In this document: positions 8,401 through 16,600 of the stretch, piece after piece
Position numbering within the stretch: position 1 is the stretch's first letter
Layout: each line of letters opens with the position of its first letter
Origin: Bacteroidales bacterium
Lineage (GTDB): Bacteria > Bacteroidota > Bacteroidia > Bacteroidales > JAGOPY01
Assembly (NCBI GenBank): GCA_030638325.1
Contig: DAOWEV010000155.1
Location: 1-23,196 of the forward strand
Direction of reading: 5' to 3'
Length of the DNA stretch: 23,196 bases
The notes under the pieces: generated by a model
The model's database searches: none
Told to the model about the DNA's origin: nothing
What the model saw: the letters and a program-made list of their open reading frames with translations, nothing else
Translations under genes and position numbers: made by a program

Positions 8401-8856
8401 GTAATGGGCACTCGAAGTGCCGGTGGTCTTGTTTAAGCTCATTATGCCACTTGACTCGGAATTTGTATTATCATATTCAACATACAATTTCTTATTTGGT
8501 GGAGGTGATGCGTCCCCGATCCCAACCTGGTCATCTATAAAGCTCAGATAAGTTCTGACCGGTGACATACTCCTCGACCATATATTATTCACCGACAACG
8601 GTTTCCACCCAATATCATAAAACCAAAAGCTACCGGTTTCCGTGTCATATACCATGAGACCTTCCGCGGTACCTGTTCCCAGGCTGAGGCGCTCAAATGT
8701 GGTCATTCTTGGAATTAATACACCTTTGGAAGTTGATTTAACATCCAGCATAGCATCCGGATCCGGGTTAGAACTATCTGTATTGATAGATACCTGGGAA
8801 AAGGAAATCAGGGATAACAGGAAAATACCTAACAAAAGAAAAACAGACTTTTTCAT
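5431..8856 (-). CDS. large repetitive tail-fibre-like surface protein (VGIGT/YGVYG repeats)
   Basis: This 1141-residue protein begins with a clear Sec signal peptide (MKKSVFLLLGIFLLSLISFS). Next comes the N-terminal module common in Bacteroidota: QVSINTDSSNPDPDAMLDV, then KSTSKGVLIPRMT, then LMVYDTETGSFWFYD. The body alternates glycine-rich YGVYG and YAVYGLTNSSDGYAAYF units with VGIGTTSP-type units. Two long paralogous segments share DGLRIHNAGTGDAITRF and STKFSIGVDNSDGDKFKIG. A conserved C-terminal region (about 1000-1115) includes PVIVTITPMGRSNGIYLAEV, FIAIGRRAGYEHPELP and NDADTETDAEGLYYQNGEL. The tail is Pro/Glu/Asp-rich. There is no T9SS sorting domain and no S74 chaperone motif. The repeats resemble phage tail-fibre and trimeric surface-fibre segments, so a role as an exported fibrous surface protein is an inference. 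The downstream end abuts a heptamer repeat. Confidence 0.85.
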   Translation of the reverse strand: MKKSVFLLLGIFLLSLISFSQVSINTDSSNPDPDAMLDVKSTSKGVLIPRMTTFERLSLGTGTAEGLMVYDTETGSFWFYDIGWKPLSVNNIWSRSMSPVRTYLSFIDDQVGIGDASPPPNKKLYVEYDNTNSESSGIMSLNKTTGTSSAHYGVYGEIWSDSDYNMGAGLFGNHYSVTGSCAGVRANTNSPDGFGVYSSASSSTGVNYGVYGQTNSSDGYAIYGKASSTTGTNCAVYGLTSSPDGWAAYFEGGKNYFEGSVGIGTTSIEEELHVQGDGLFRDPSPFIAFDITATSGEGGMSFKDAGLAEAYLSYNKSKNQLRFLGPQPLGSFFIAPNTSLDRASEVILASGWENAYNFTIKYDGNYDAMFIYSKEMADTLGPHLTITRHDGYVGIGTSSPSTELEVNGTATATAFIGDGSALTNVPGDNLGNHTATQNIETDDNWISNDSGNEGIFITSSDNVGIGTDAPITKLEVAINSSLISDGIRINNSGTGDAILRYALSGSTKFSVGVDNSDADKFKIGRGTDVSSNTVITFDSDNEVGIGTNNPEYPLDVRVNDATYNARAIFGFNESTGAGGHIFGIVGETKSVATSDPGAGVLGIQSGSTGICAGVRGEAISATGKGVYGIAFDASGVNYAVYGLTNSSDGYAAYFDGGKNYFSGKVGMGTTSPATQCEIYFDNTSINDGLRIHNAGTGDAITRFTIASSTKFSIGVDNSDGDKFKIGTGQNVSSGTALTIDGSGRVGIGITTMTYPLMVVGSGIHSEHSTSTNYGTIGNSTSGVFGKMYSYVDGDYGVFGDGVTSVTASGTGYTEGTSLGGVKGYNHRGNAYTFGVGGFKYYTAERSAGCFGSNYIGNVFGILSYEDSGGNHYGGYFNSSYTTGTGKDNQELSGIGLGSWGDLFGADIHGKVYGTFTEGENYALYSNGTVFKNALDVHLQKNNEQKMSVLYTNVSTDVTVQTSGYGKLSDGKCTVEFDNNFKDIVSEDIPVIVTITPMGRSNGIYLAEVTKSGFSVIEDNEGKSKIDFTFIAIGRRAGYEHPELPGEVTATDYLDKLHAGFHNDADTETDAEGLYYQNGELAVGTPSSIGFEPPAGSFDGEVRNAKPALEAVDPNPDQDQEPKPVIPASENTDRPTVSGKGK

Positions 8857-8941
8857 AATTACTTGCTTTTTGGTTGATATTCAAATATTTCCTACAAGAA
8901 TAATAAACATTTTGGTAAAAAGCAAGAAATCAGGCAATAAG

Positions 8942-9080
8942 TGGCAGGTAGTTGACGGTTGGCGGTTAGCGGTTGACAGTTGACGGTTGACAGTTGACGG
9001 TTGACGGTTGACGGTTGACAGTTGACGGTTGACAGTTGACGGTTGACGATTGACGGTTGACGGTTGACAGTTGACGGTTT
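8942..9080 (+). repeat. heptanucleotide tandem array, units GGTTGAC / AGTTGAC
   Basis: About eighteen head-to-tail 7-bp copies form the longest clean array in the window. Units alternate between GGTTGAC and AGTTGAC, with occasional variants such as GGTTGGC, GGTTAGC and GATTGAC. There are no spacers, so it is not CRISPR. It is in the divergent promoter region, so copy-number change could alter the spacing to neighbouring genes. Confidence 0.9.
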
Positions 9081-9110
9081 GTCCTTGCCTAAATAAGACA
9101 CTGGTAACTA

Positions 9111-9285
9111 TTCCCTGTTCATTGTTCACGCCTCACACCTCACGCCTCATGTCTTCCGTCTTCGGTCTTCCATCTCTCAACTCTCAACTCTCAACTCTAA
9201 GCTCTCAACTCTCAACCCTTCGGTCTTCCGACTTCGGACTTCGGACTTTCAATCTCAACTCTCAACTCTCAGCTCTCAACTCTTT
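9111..9285 (-). repeat. mosaic heptamer array, units AGTTGAG and AGTCCGA (minus strand)
   Basis: Read on the minus strand, blocks of AGTTGAG (plus strand CTCAACT) flank a block of AGTCCGA/AGTCGGA (plus strand TTCGGACTTCGGAC). A GTGAGGC/GTGAACA-type block lies at the left end (9115-9150). It faces the preceding plus-oriented array across about 30 bp, making a large imperfect inverted arrangement. Confidence 0.8.
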
Positions 9286-9291
9286 AAAAGC

Positions 9292-9322
9292 TTGCTTTTC
9301 CCCAAAAAAATCCCTATCTTTA
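9292..9322 (+). promoter_or_regulatory. Bacteroidota-type promoter of the sensor pseudogene
   Basis: TTG at 9292-9294 and TATCTTTA at 9315-9322 are separated by 20 bp, close to the known TTTG/TAnnTTTG pattern. The ATG at 9348 follows about 25 bp later. It begins right after the heptamer array ends. Confidence 0.45.
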
Positions 9323-9347
9323 CCCTTTGCCTGAAACCCTCAAACCC

Positions 9348-10415
9348 ATGCCAAAACACTTTGTGCTTTGTATTTTATCCATGATGCTGTTACTGCTCTT
9401 GCCGCAATATTCCGGGGCACAATCCGAACAATATGAATTTCTTTCTGAAGAAATTGAAGAGGGATACCATTTCAGGCATCTCACTACTGACGATGGTCTT
9501 CCTACAAATCGCACCCACAACGTTTTACAGGATTCACAGGGATTTATCTGGATTTCCACAAGAGTAGGAATATGCCGGTATGATGGATACAATGTAAAAA
9601 CATATCAACATAACAGGATAATTACTCTTCCTAATAATATGGTTGAAGATAATGATGGGAATATATGGTACTGTACTGTAAATGGTTTGAGTAAATTAAA
9701 TATTTATACTGAGGAGCACCTAAAATACACTCATGATCCGGCAGATACCAGTAGTATCAGCGACGACTTTGTATTGTGTCTTTTAAAAGACAGGTCCGGT
9801 ACAATCTGGATTGGTACTTATTATGGAGGATTAAACAGGTATTATCCTGAAACGGATAATTTCAGATCTTTCAGGCCCGAAGCGGGTATAAATACCTACT
9901 CAAACTCAAATAATATCAGAGCTATTTATGAAGATGGTTCAGGTGTTTTATGAATTGGTACTTTTAAAGGGCTATTCCGGTTTGACAGGAATACTGAGAA
10001 ATTTTCCGAGATCAAGGTAAGCTCATTTTTAGAAGAGAAGGTGGATATAATATATTTCAAGGCAATTTCCCAGGATACTGATGGAATGATGTTGTTCGGC
10101 ACAAATCATGGATTTCTGCAATATGATAGTGCGAAAAATGAACTGGTTCAATCCTATCCTTTTTTTAATAAAAATACCAGGGTAGATTTTATAAATCTCA
10201 TAGCCGATCCAGTGAATGGAAAGGATATTCTATGGTATATAATATACAGGTTGTATAAATATGATAAACGCGATGGTACATCAACACAAGTGACGGCTCA
10301 CGACCCTACAAGTCCATCGGATGTTATTGGAACTGATCTCAGTTCAATTTATTTTGATAAATCCGGGTTAATGTGGGTTCCCGGTAACTGGTGTGTGAAT
10401 ATTTTTTTTATCTGA
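9348..10415 (+). pseudogene. broken hybrid two-component sensor, N-terminal Reg_prop propeller only
   Basis: The sequence encodes the N-terminal periplasmic sensor of a hybrid two-component (HTCS-like) regulator. Seen: a signal peptide after ATG 9348 (MPKHFVLCILSMMLLLLLPQ, then YSGAQ), the family opening YHFRHLTTDDGLPTNRTHNV, and successive propeller blades such as DSQGFIWISTRVGICRYDG, DNDGNIWYCTVNGLSKLN and DRSGTIWIGTYYGGLNRY. The frame is interrupted by TGA at 9951-9953 within SGVL-stop-IGTFKGLFRFD, where relatives have LWIGT, so a Trp codon became a stop. The same frame continues open to 10415. Homology ends near SGLMWVPGNWCVN (about 10400), where the duplicated 3' module of the convergent CotH gene begins. 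The rest of the propeller, Y_Y_Y domain, kinase, receiver and AraC output, usually another 900 or so residues, are missing. It is non-functional as a regulator. A TTG start at 9327 is possible but lies just after the promoter box. Confidence 0.85.
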
Positions 10416-10703
10416 CCAAAACCATTTTCTTCGTTTGCGAATGCTTCCCAACCCTCAGCCGGTAATAATAAATCCCTGACGACAACCCGCCCCCATCAAA
10501 CTCAACTTCGTATTCTCCCGGAGGCTGTTTCTGATTAACCAGGGTGACTGCTTCATTTCCTAAAATGTCATAAACTGTTAATTGTATAGTCGATTCCCTT
10601 CGTTGAGACACAAAATCTTGTGTCTCTACAGATGGAATTGTATATTTTATTTTTGTTGTGGGATTAAACGGATTCGGATAGTTCATCAGCCCAAAGTCTT
10701 TTG
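10395..10703 (-). repeat. T9SS sorting-domain module, copy 1 of a ~310 bp duplication
   Basis: This is nearly identical to 13351-13658. By eye I count about ten base differences, all transitions, plus one T in a T-run. The copy spans the end of the CotH gene and its first downstream bases, which overlap the end of the sensor pseudogene. Confidence 0.85.
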
Positions 10704-12750
10704 CGAATGTACTACCCTCACCAATTCCGGTAATCCCCGGTACGTTTTCTGCAGCAAAAGTGGGATCCATCAATATAAATGGCCCGGTTCCATTTGGGTA
10801 TCTGCCAGTGCTCAAATCCGTTGGTTGCGCGCCAAAGACAACTTCATCCACAATAGTAGTATCCGGAGCAACCAATACTATTTCTTCACCGGATTTGGAA
10901 AGTTTAAAATTAGCGTGTAATCCGGGCTGTCCTTCATCCTTATCTGCCCAAACGATCAAATATTCGCCGGCACCTATCGAAGTATCGGGGAAAACCCACT
11001 GAGTAAGATCACTGCTCTCATCGCTTAGATAATAGCCATTTAGTGAAATCGTATTAGTTGAATTATTATAGAACTCAACCCAGTCATCGTATTCTCCACT
11101 CGGATCCGGGACAACCGTATCGTTATCCGCCATAAACTCATTAATTACCAAATCACCGCTTACTTCAATGGTATAAAATTCATACTCGGCACGTTCTGGC
11201 GAAAATTTAACCGCATCATTATTTTCCGCATAAATATAATATTGAACATCAGTTGATCCTACTGAGATAAGAACACCATAAACACCATCGCCTGCTGCAC
11301 CATCATTGTGGTTGCCATCATCATACATTTCGGTCTTTTCAAATTTATTGGTCTGCAAAAAACGGTAAGCTAATTTTACAATATTTGCATTGCTTACTTC
11401 TGCATTAAACCATACTTCACTATTAGCTGAAACAGTAGTGGGTGTATGAGTAATATTAGTAATTACCGGTGCGGTGTACTGAAACAACAGATGATTATTC
11501 AAATAATTTACCCTTGCATCCATCAATTGGGTTATTCCAACAATCGCTTGCTGACCGCCGCCAACAGAATTATAGATATTGCTTAAAAAATCATTGTATG
11601 TATAGAATTTATTTGGATCCGCCTGAACGTATGGATCAATAATACTTTGAATCTCAAGAGCCCTTGTTTCATACGATCCATTTGTAAAATTCTCCTCTAA
11701 TATTGTTTTCATATGGGCTATATAAATTTTCCGGTAAGTTGGATCTGGAAGAATTTTATTGATGATGGGATAACCCGGATGCGATATGTTAAGCAAAGGA
11801 TCCAGTTGCTGCATTTGGGTAACATTCAACGGACCCCCTCCTCCCAATAACATACTAAACGCACCAAAGTTCTCATTTAAATCCCACATGATCGGATTGA
11901 ACCTTCCTGTTCCGTCTTTATAAAGATAATAGTTGTGTCCGAAATTAATCGGGGCATCGAGGTTAACCATTAAATTATCATAAGCAAGCATCCACAAATG
12001 CCTGTCAACATCCAGTACATCTTCAACCAATGAAGTATTATTATTCAGAATATCTAAAAACCCAATTAATTCAGCCCATCCATCATCCGATTTCATTTCG
12101 TAATAGTTATAATAGCAGAGTTCATCTTCGCTCAAATACCCCCATATTTGCGGGGGGCCAACAGGGCATCCCGGTGGTGGTGGGCCAGGGATAATTTCGC
12201 CCTTAAAAAATGCAAAATCATTACTATAAAAATGATTCCCCAGGAAGAACTTATCCACTGATTGAACACTTGTATAGAGACCTATCAAATCACCATTTAT
12301 GTACACATTGATATGATTGGCTTTACTTGCCGGCATATATTTTCCGGCAATTTCATAACTCAGGGTTTCCCTGACAAAGCTCGGGTCTTTGAAAACATTT
12401 GCCAGCTTCAATGTGCCGTATCCATCTAATTCCTGATCCTCAATAATATGATCCAGTTTTATATTCAACGGATTTTTTACCCTGTCGGGATTATAAGAAC
12501 TGTTTCCTTTATACCTGATCCCAACACTATCAAACTGCTCGCCATTAATAATTGCAGTACCCACTAACCTGTCTTCGTTTCCAGCCTCATATAAACTATC
12601 CAGTATGTGGTCCCAATTTGATTGCGAGAAACTAATATCAATTGTGTTGACAGTATTGATATCGTAAAAATCCTGGCTGTAAATATTTATTGAAAATGAC
12701 AGCAGGATTGCTGTGAGGAGTATGGTTAATAATGTTGTTTTTGTTTCCAT
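10408..12750 (-). CDS. CotH kinase-like protein with lamin-tail and T9SS sorting domains
   Basis: This 780-residue secreted protein has a signal peptide (residues 1-25, ending INIYSQ). A CotH domain covers about 40-420, with GIRYKGNSSYNP (78-88), INVYINGDLIGLYTSVQ (147-163) and the acidic GRFNPIMWDLNENFG (282-296). In CotH this last region carries the metal-binding acidic pair; here it reads D290-L-N292, so activity is uncertain. An immunoglobulin-like linker follows (about 428-530) with the DDGNHNDGAAGDGVYG acidic loop. A lamin-tail (LTD) domain covers about 532-665 (LVINEFMADND, DDWVEFYN, LSDESSDLTQWVFP). A type A T9SS sorting domain covers 689-780. Spore-coat CotH phosphorylates proteins; the role in Bacteroidota is unknown. 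The sorting domain carries an in-frame insertion, VETQDFVSQRRES, encoded by a palindromic repeat. It ends convergently with the sensor pseudogene, overlapping by 8 bp. Confidence 0.9.
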   Translation of the reverse strand: METKTTLLTILLTAILLSFSINIYSQDFYDINTVNTIDISFSQSNWDHILDSLYEAGNEDRLVGTAIINGEQFDSVGIRYKGNSSYNPDRVKNPLNIKLDHIIEDQELDGYGTLKLANVFKDPSFVRETLSYEIAGKYMPASKANHINVYINGDLIGLYTSVQSVDKFFLGNHFYSNDFAFFKGEIIPGPPPPGCPVGPPQIWGYLSEDELCYYNYYEMKSDDGWAELIGFLDILNNNTSLVEDVLDVDRHLWMLAYDNLMVNLDAPINFGHNYYLYKDGTGRFNPIMWDLNENFGAFSMLLGGGGPLNVTQMQQLDPLLNISHPGYPIINKILPDPTYRKIYIAHMKTILEENFTNGSYETRALEIQSIIDPYVQADPNKFYTYNDFLSNIYNSVGGGQQAIVGITQLMDARVNYLNNHLLFQYTAPVITNITHTPTTVSANSEVWFNAEVSNANIVKLAYRFLQTNKFEKTEMYDDGNHNDGAAGDGVYGVLISVGSTDVQYYIYAENNDAVKFSPERAEYEFYTIEVSGDLVINEFMADNDTVVPDPSGEYDDWVEFYNNSTNTISLNGYYLSDESSDLTQWVFPDTSIGAGEYLIVWADKDEGQPGLHANFKLSKSGEEIVLVAPDTTIVDEVVFGAQPTDLSTGRYPNGTGPFILMDPTFAAENVPGITGIGEGSTFAKDFGLMNYPNPFNPTTKIKYTIPSVETQDFVSQRRESTIQLTVYDILGNEAVTLVNQKQPPGEYEVEFDGGGLSSGIYYYRLRVGKHSQTKKMVLVR
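10602..10629 (-). repeat. GAGACACAA palindrome inside coding sequence (copy 1)
   Basis: GAGACACAA (10605-10613) and TTGTGTCTC (10618-10626) form a perfect 9-bp stem around AATC. Read on the gene strand it encodes VETQDFVSQRR in frame within the sorting domain of the CotH-like protein. Confidence 0.8.
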
Positions 12751-12779
12751 AGTTGATCGATATTTAATGGAACATATTT

Positions 12780-12890
12780 TCTCACCACAAAGGTATCACA
12801 AAACGCCCAGATAATTATCAGGGCAAAGGCGCGCAAAGGATCCCCCTTAGTGTTCCTTAGTGAAAATTCCTTGGTACGACTTTGTGGTTA
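12780..12890. repeat. ACTAAGG / CCACAAAG-type repeat debris
   Basis: CACCACAAAGGT at 12783 pairs with the reverse complement ACTTTGTGGTT at 12879-12889. Between them are TTAGTGTTCCTTAGTG copies of the ACTAAGG unit that also brackets the GxxExxY remnant. It lies where the decayed YCF48-like frame loses homology. Confidence 0.5.
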
Positions 12891-13048
12891 AACAATCTTT
12901 CATTTTTGAATGATAAAAAGTAAACATCGGTGAGGTTTGGAGTTCCGGGAATATTGTCACTTATATCCTGCCAGCCGTATTGCTGAGCTAGTGAACAGTG
13001 AACGGTGAAGAGTACGCAGAATAAGATAAGGATTAAATTATTTATTAT
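12857..13048 (-). pseudogene. decayed N-terminus of a secreted YCF48-like protein
   Basis: A minus-strand frame with no ATG reads like a signal peptide (NLILILFCVLFTVHCSLAQ) followed by QYGWQDISDNIPGTPNLTDV and YFLSFKNE. That is a typical mature start of T9SS proteins with YCF48/BNR blades. After KNE the resemblance ends in ACTAAGG-type repeat sequence and a stop at 12857-12859. Upstream, an in-frame TAA sits 3 bp before the frame opens. Only about 50 recognisable codons survive. Confidence 0.5.
12984..13016 (+). repeat. short GTGAACA / GTGAACG heptamer run
   Basis: Units AGTGAAC, GGTGAAG and AGTACGC follow one another. The run lies within the stretch that encodes the signal peptide of the decayed YCF48-like gene on the other strand. 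Confidence 0.4.
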
Positions 13049-13057
13049 TTATTTTTT

Positions 13058-13352
13058 ACCACTAAGGCACTGGGGACATTAAGTTTCACTAAGATTTAGG
13101 GAGTTTAGAAAACTCTTCCGTCACCATTGGAACCATTTGCTGTACAATATTTTCACAATGAAAGTTTATCAATAATCCTTTTGGTTTCCCGGTGAGTTTC
13201 AGATATGATTCATAAACAGATTCCAACAGACCCGGACCAAGATTCTTGTGCACTTCGATAGCACAACCAACTACCTTATAAGCAATATCGTTAATAGACT
13301 TTTGTGTTATCATTTCCTTAGTGTTTCTAAGTGCCCTAAGTGCCTTAGTGGT
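13058..13352. mobile_element. GxxExxY remnant bracketed by inverted ACTAAGG repeats
   Basis: The left arm (13058-13093) reads ACCACTAAGGCACT... and the right arm (13317-13352) is its imperfect reverse complement, ending AGTGCCTTAGTGGT. Each arm is about 36 bp, and the gene between them nearly fills the interior. The layout resembles a small non-autonomous cassette; no transposase is present. Movement is an inference. Confidence 0.45.
13089..13313 (-). pseudogene. internally deleted GxxExxY protein (PDDEXK_3-like)
   Basis: The 74-codon frame starts ITQKSINDIAYKVVGCAIEV, then HKNLGPGLLESVYE, the hallmark N-terminus of the GxxExxY family (about 120-130 residues, assigned to a PD-(D/E)xK nuclease-like fold). 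It then jumps directly to SYLKLTGKPKGLLINF, which in full-length members is the C-terminal part (TYLKLTG-K-GLLINF). About 45-50 central residues are missing, including the D...ExK core. The junction is in frame. A changed C-terminus, ENIVQQMVPMVTEEFSKLP, runs into the left inverted repeat, which supplies the stop codon. A catalytically dead relic is the simplest reading. Confidence 0.75.
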
Positions 13353-13658
13353 GAATATTTTTTTATCTGACTAAAACCATTTTCTTCGTTTGCGAATACT
13401 TCCCAACCCTCAGCCGGTAATAATAAATCCCTGACGGCAGCCCGCTCCCATCAAACTCAACTTCATATTCTCCCGGAGGCTGTTTCTGATTAACCAGGGT
13501 GGCTGTTTCATTTCCTAAAATGTCATAAACTGTTAATTGTATAGTCGATTCCCTTCGTTGAGACACAAAATCTTGTGTCTCTACGGATGGAATTATATAT
13601 TTTATTTTTGTTGTGGGATTAAACGGATTCGGATAGTTCATCAGCCCAAAGTCTTTTG
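13351..13658 (-). repeat. T9SS sorting-domain module, copy 2 of a ~310 bp duplication
   Basis: This is the partner of 10395-10703. It begins exactly where the right ACTAAGG arm ends (GTGGTGAATATTT) and ends after the codons for FGLMNYPNPFNP, just upstream of which the two proteins become unrelated. Confidence 0.85.
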
Positions 13659-16600
13659 AAAACGATTTTCCTTCACCAATACCACTCACACCCGTTGTAA
13701 ACTGCCAGGTTTCACTCCAATCGCTTTCACCAGCGGGGTTTTCAGCTTTTACCCTCCAGTAATAACCGGTTTCCGGTTCAAGAGTGATTAAGAATGTTGT
13801 TTCCTTTAGCTCTGCTGTATCAATAACCAGATTGGCAAAGCTTTCGTCGTAAGCCACCTGCAAATGGTAACGGTCGGGTATGGCCGTTTGCTGCCAGCTT
13901 ATTTCAGGGTTCAAAATAACATTGGTGCTGTTGTTGGCAGGTGAAATTAAATCCGGGATGGCCGGGAATGTTATAAAATCATCGATATCGATAACCAGGT
14001 TTTCTCCTCCCTCAACTAAAACATCATAGGTGAGGATGTCATCCAAAGTTTCGTGATCCCACAGGTTGTAACGAGCAAAAATGGTATCGGGTTCCACAGG
14101 TTGGTAACTTACAACCAGATCGTAATAGCCATTGTTTTGCAGGATATTGCGTCCTTCACCGTTTTTATCACCACCACCTAAATCTACAGGGTAGTAAATT
14201 ACTATTCCGGCACTATCGTTTTCAATGATGGTGTTGTCCTGAATAGGGCCCGCCAGACCATGGGCAATTAACCCATTTCCCCTGCAATCGGTTATCAGGT
14301 TATTTTGAACTTTTTCGGCCCCGTTGCTATAGAAACCGGTATGTGCTTTGGTGATGGTATTGTTCTCAAACAATGTGGCTCCACTGCTGCTGATGTAACC
14401 AATATAACCTCCTGTAATTGTATTACCTGTCACAACCCCAATCCCGGCTTTTGTAAAAATACCCATAGTTTCATCAATAGGAACACCATTGTTTAAAGTA
14501 ATTGTATTACCAATTACATTAGTTGGGCTACCACTTTTCAAATCCAATCCACTTCCTGCACCATAAACATTGATGATGTTGTTTTTTACCGTGATGGAAG
14601 TTGAAGTAGCAGTAATAACAGCATCTTCGGGACCTTTTGCCATGTACCTGTTAATCACATTGTCTTCAATAATATGCGCTTCCACTCCTGCGGGCGCTCC
14701 CCCTGAATCAGCAATACCGCCATTGAGGAAATGGTTGTTTCTAATTGTTAGATAATTATTACCACTGGTGTTGTTTACAAAGCCTTCGATGGTACAATCT
14801 TCAACAATAAAAGTATAACCGCTTGCAGAGGAAAAATTCACTCCTCCAATATGGCATCCTTTTACTTTTACAGTTGCCATTCCATCACCATTTGCAAGCG
14901 ACATGCCCGGACAAGTCAGGCCAGAAATCTCAGTATAGTATTTCATGGTCAATTCTCCATTATAGAATGGGATATGGATGATGGTATTGGCCGAATCTTC
15001 TCCGGCAATGATCAAACCGTCTTTTAAATACAATTCTGTTAATGGTGTTTCCAGGTATTCTCCGTTGAAGATAAAAACAGAATCACCGGCAACAGCTGCA
15101 TCAATTCCTTTTGCAACAGTAGTAAATGGATATTCCAGGCTTCCGTCCTCAATGCCGCTTGTATTGTTAATATCAACATAAATGGTAATTACCATATTGC
15201 TGCCCCCGTGTGTGGTGTGGATGATGGTTCCTCCTTCGCCGGCCACCCAGCCCTTGCTGGCATCAACAAAATATACCGAAGTCAGAAAGTTGGTTGCCAC
15301 TCCACTGGATTGCTGCGACCAGGTGTTACCTCCGTCAGCAGAATGTAGAATAGTTCCTGCATCGCCTACAACCCAACCGTTTAGCTGGTTAACAAAGTAT
15401 ACATCTTCAAAGGATTCACTTGTTCCGCTTTCGATTTCCTGCCATGTAATGCCACCGTCAGTTGTTAGTAGGATACTACCGTAAATACCAACTATCCACC
15501 CATGCATTTCATCGATAAAAAATACAGATGCAAAGCGATAACCTTGCGATGCATTAATATTAAACCATTCCCAGTTTGCCCCTCCATCCGTTGTTTTAAT
15601 AACTGATGAATCGAGTCCTACGGCCCAACCTTTATCCTGGTTGATAAAAAACACATCATGTAAAGGATTCCCCGAGGGATTGGATTGCTGTGTCCAGGTA
15701 GTTCCACCATTTGAGGTATGGATTATTTCGCCCCAATTGCTCCTGCTCACTATCCAGCCGTTATTTTCATCCGTAAAACATACCGATGTAAGAAAGCCAT
15801 TTAACGGACTGTTTTGAGTTCCCCAATTTGATCCTCCGTTTGTTGTATATTTAATAATTCCGTCTCTACCTACTGCCCAGCCTTTGTTCTCGTTCACAAA
15901 ATCCAAAGCGTTGAGTTTGGTTGAAAGATTTAGCTGCTCTTCCCAGTTTTCTCCGCCATCGGTAGTATGTAATATAATACCTTCGGATGTTCCACTAAAA
16001 TCAATTAATTCACCACCTACCGCCCAGCCGGTGTTTTCGTCCATAAATTCTAAAGAATACAGCCCAATTAAAGTCCCTTCATTTTGGATTTCAAATTCGG
16101 TTTCTATTCCTGAGTTTTTTAATATAACCCCATAATGACCAACCGCCCAAATATGGTCATGCCCCCAATGGTCTTCTACAGCATATAAGGTTGTATTCGT
16201 ATTTGTAAGTGGTTTTGTCCAGTTATCACCATAATCAATGGTTTCCAATATTGTGCCATCACCGCCTACGGCATATGCATTGTTTAGACCTACATTAATT
16301 ATATCATACAAATTATAACCGGCTTCTTCATGCTCAATTTCCCAGGTGAGGCCTTTGTCGATAGTATGCATAATCAGGCCTTGCTGCCCTGTTACCCGTA
16401 TGTTCTCAAAAGTACCTACATGAACAGAAAACAAAGCCCAGTTGGTAGGTGTAGGCAGGTAACTCCACGAAATCCCCAAATCGTAAGTATACATCATAAA
16501 ACCTTCCGGCCCTACAGCCCATGCCTCTGTACATTCAATGTTGTGCAGGGAGTTCAGATCATAGTTAAACATGACATTCTGTTTTACCCAGGTAACCCCC

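Larger units (their letters stand above)
8857..9347. other. divergent intergenic region, 491 bp, no gene
   Basis: This lies between the minus-strand giant surface gene and the plus-strand sensor pseudogene. It holds two heptamer arrays and a promoter, listed separately. Minus-strand frames inside the arrays encode only QPSTVNR-type low-complexity peptide and are not genes. Confidence 0.8.

Noticed and set aside
8942..9080. Possible CRISPR array
   Set aside because: Units are 7 bp, directly adjacent and without spacers.
8881..9129. Minus-strand open frames rich in QPSTVNR repeats
   Set aside because: They are direct translations of the heptamer array; a 7-bp period read in triplets gives a 7-residue low-complexity repeat without any gene signal.
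9951..9953. TGA as recoded Trp or selenocysteine
   Set aside because: TGG is the normal Trp codon in neighbouring genes, TGA ends several of them, the position is a structural Trp, and the gene is also truncated downstream. A pseudogene explains everything.
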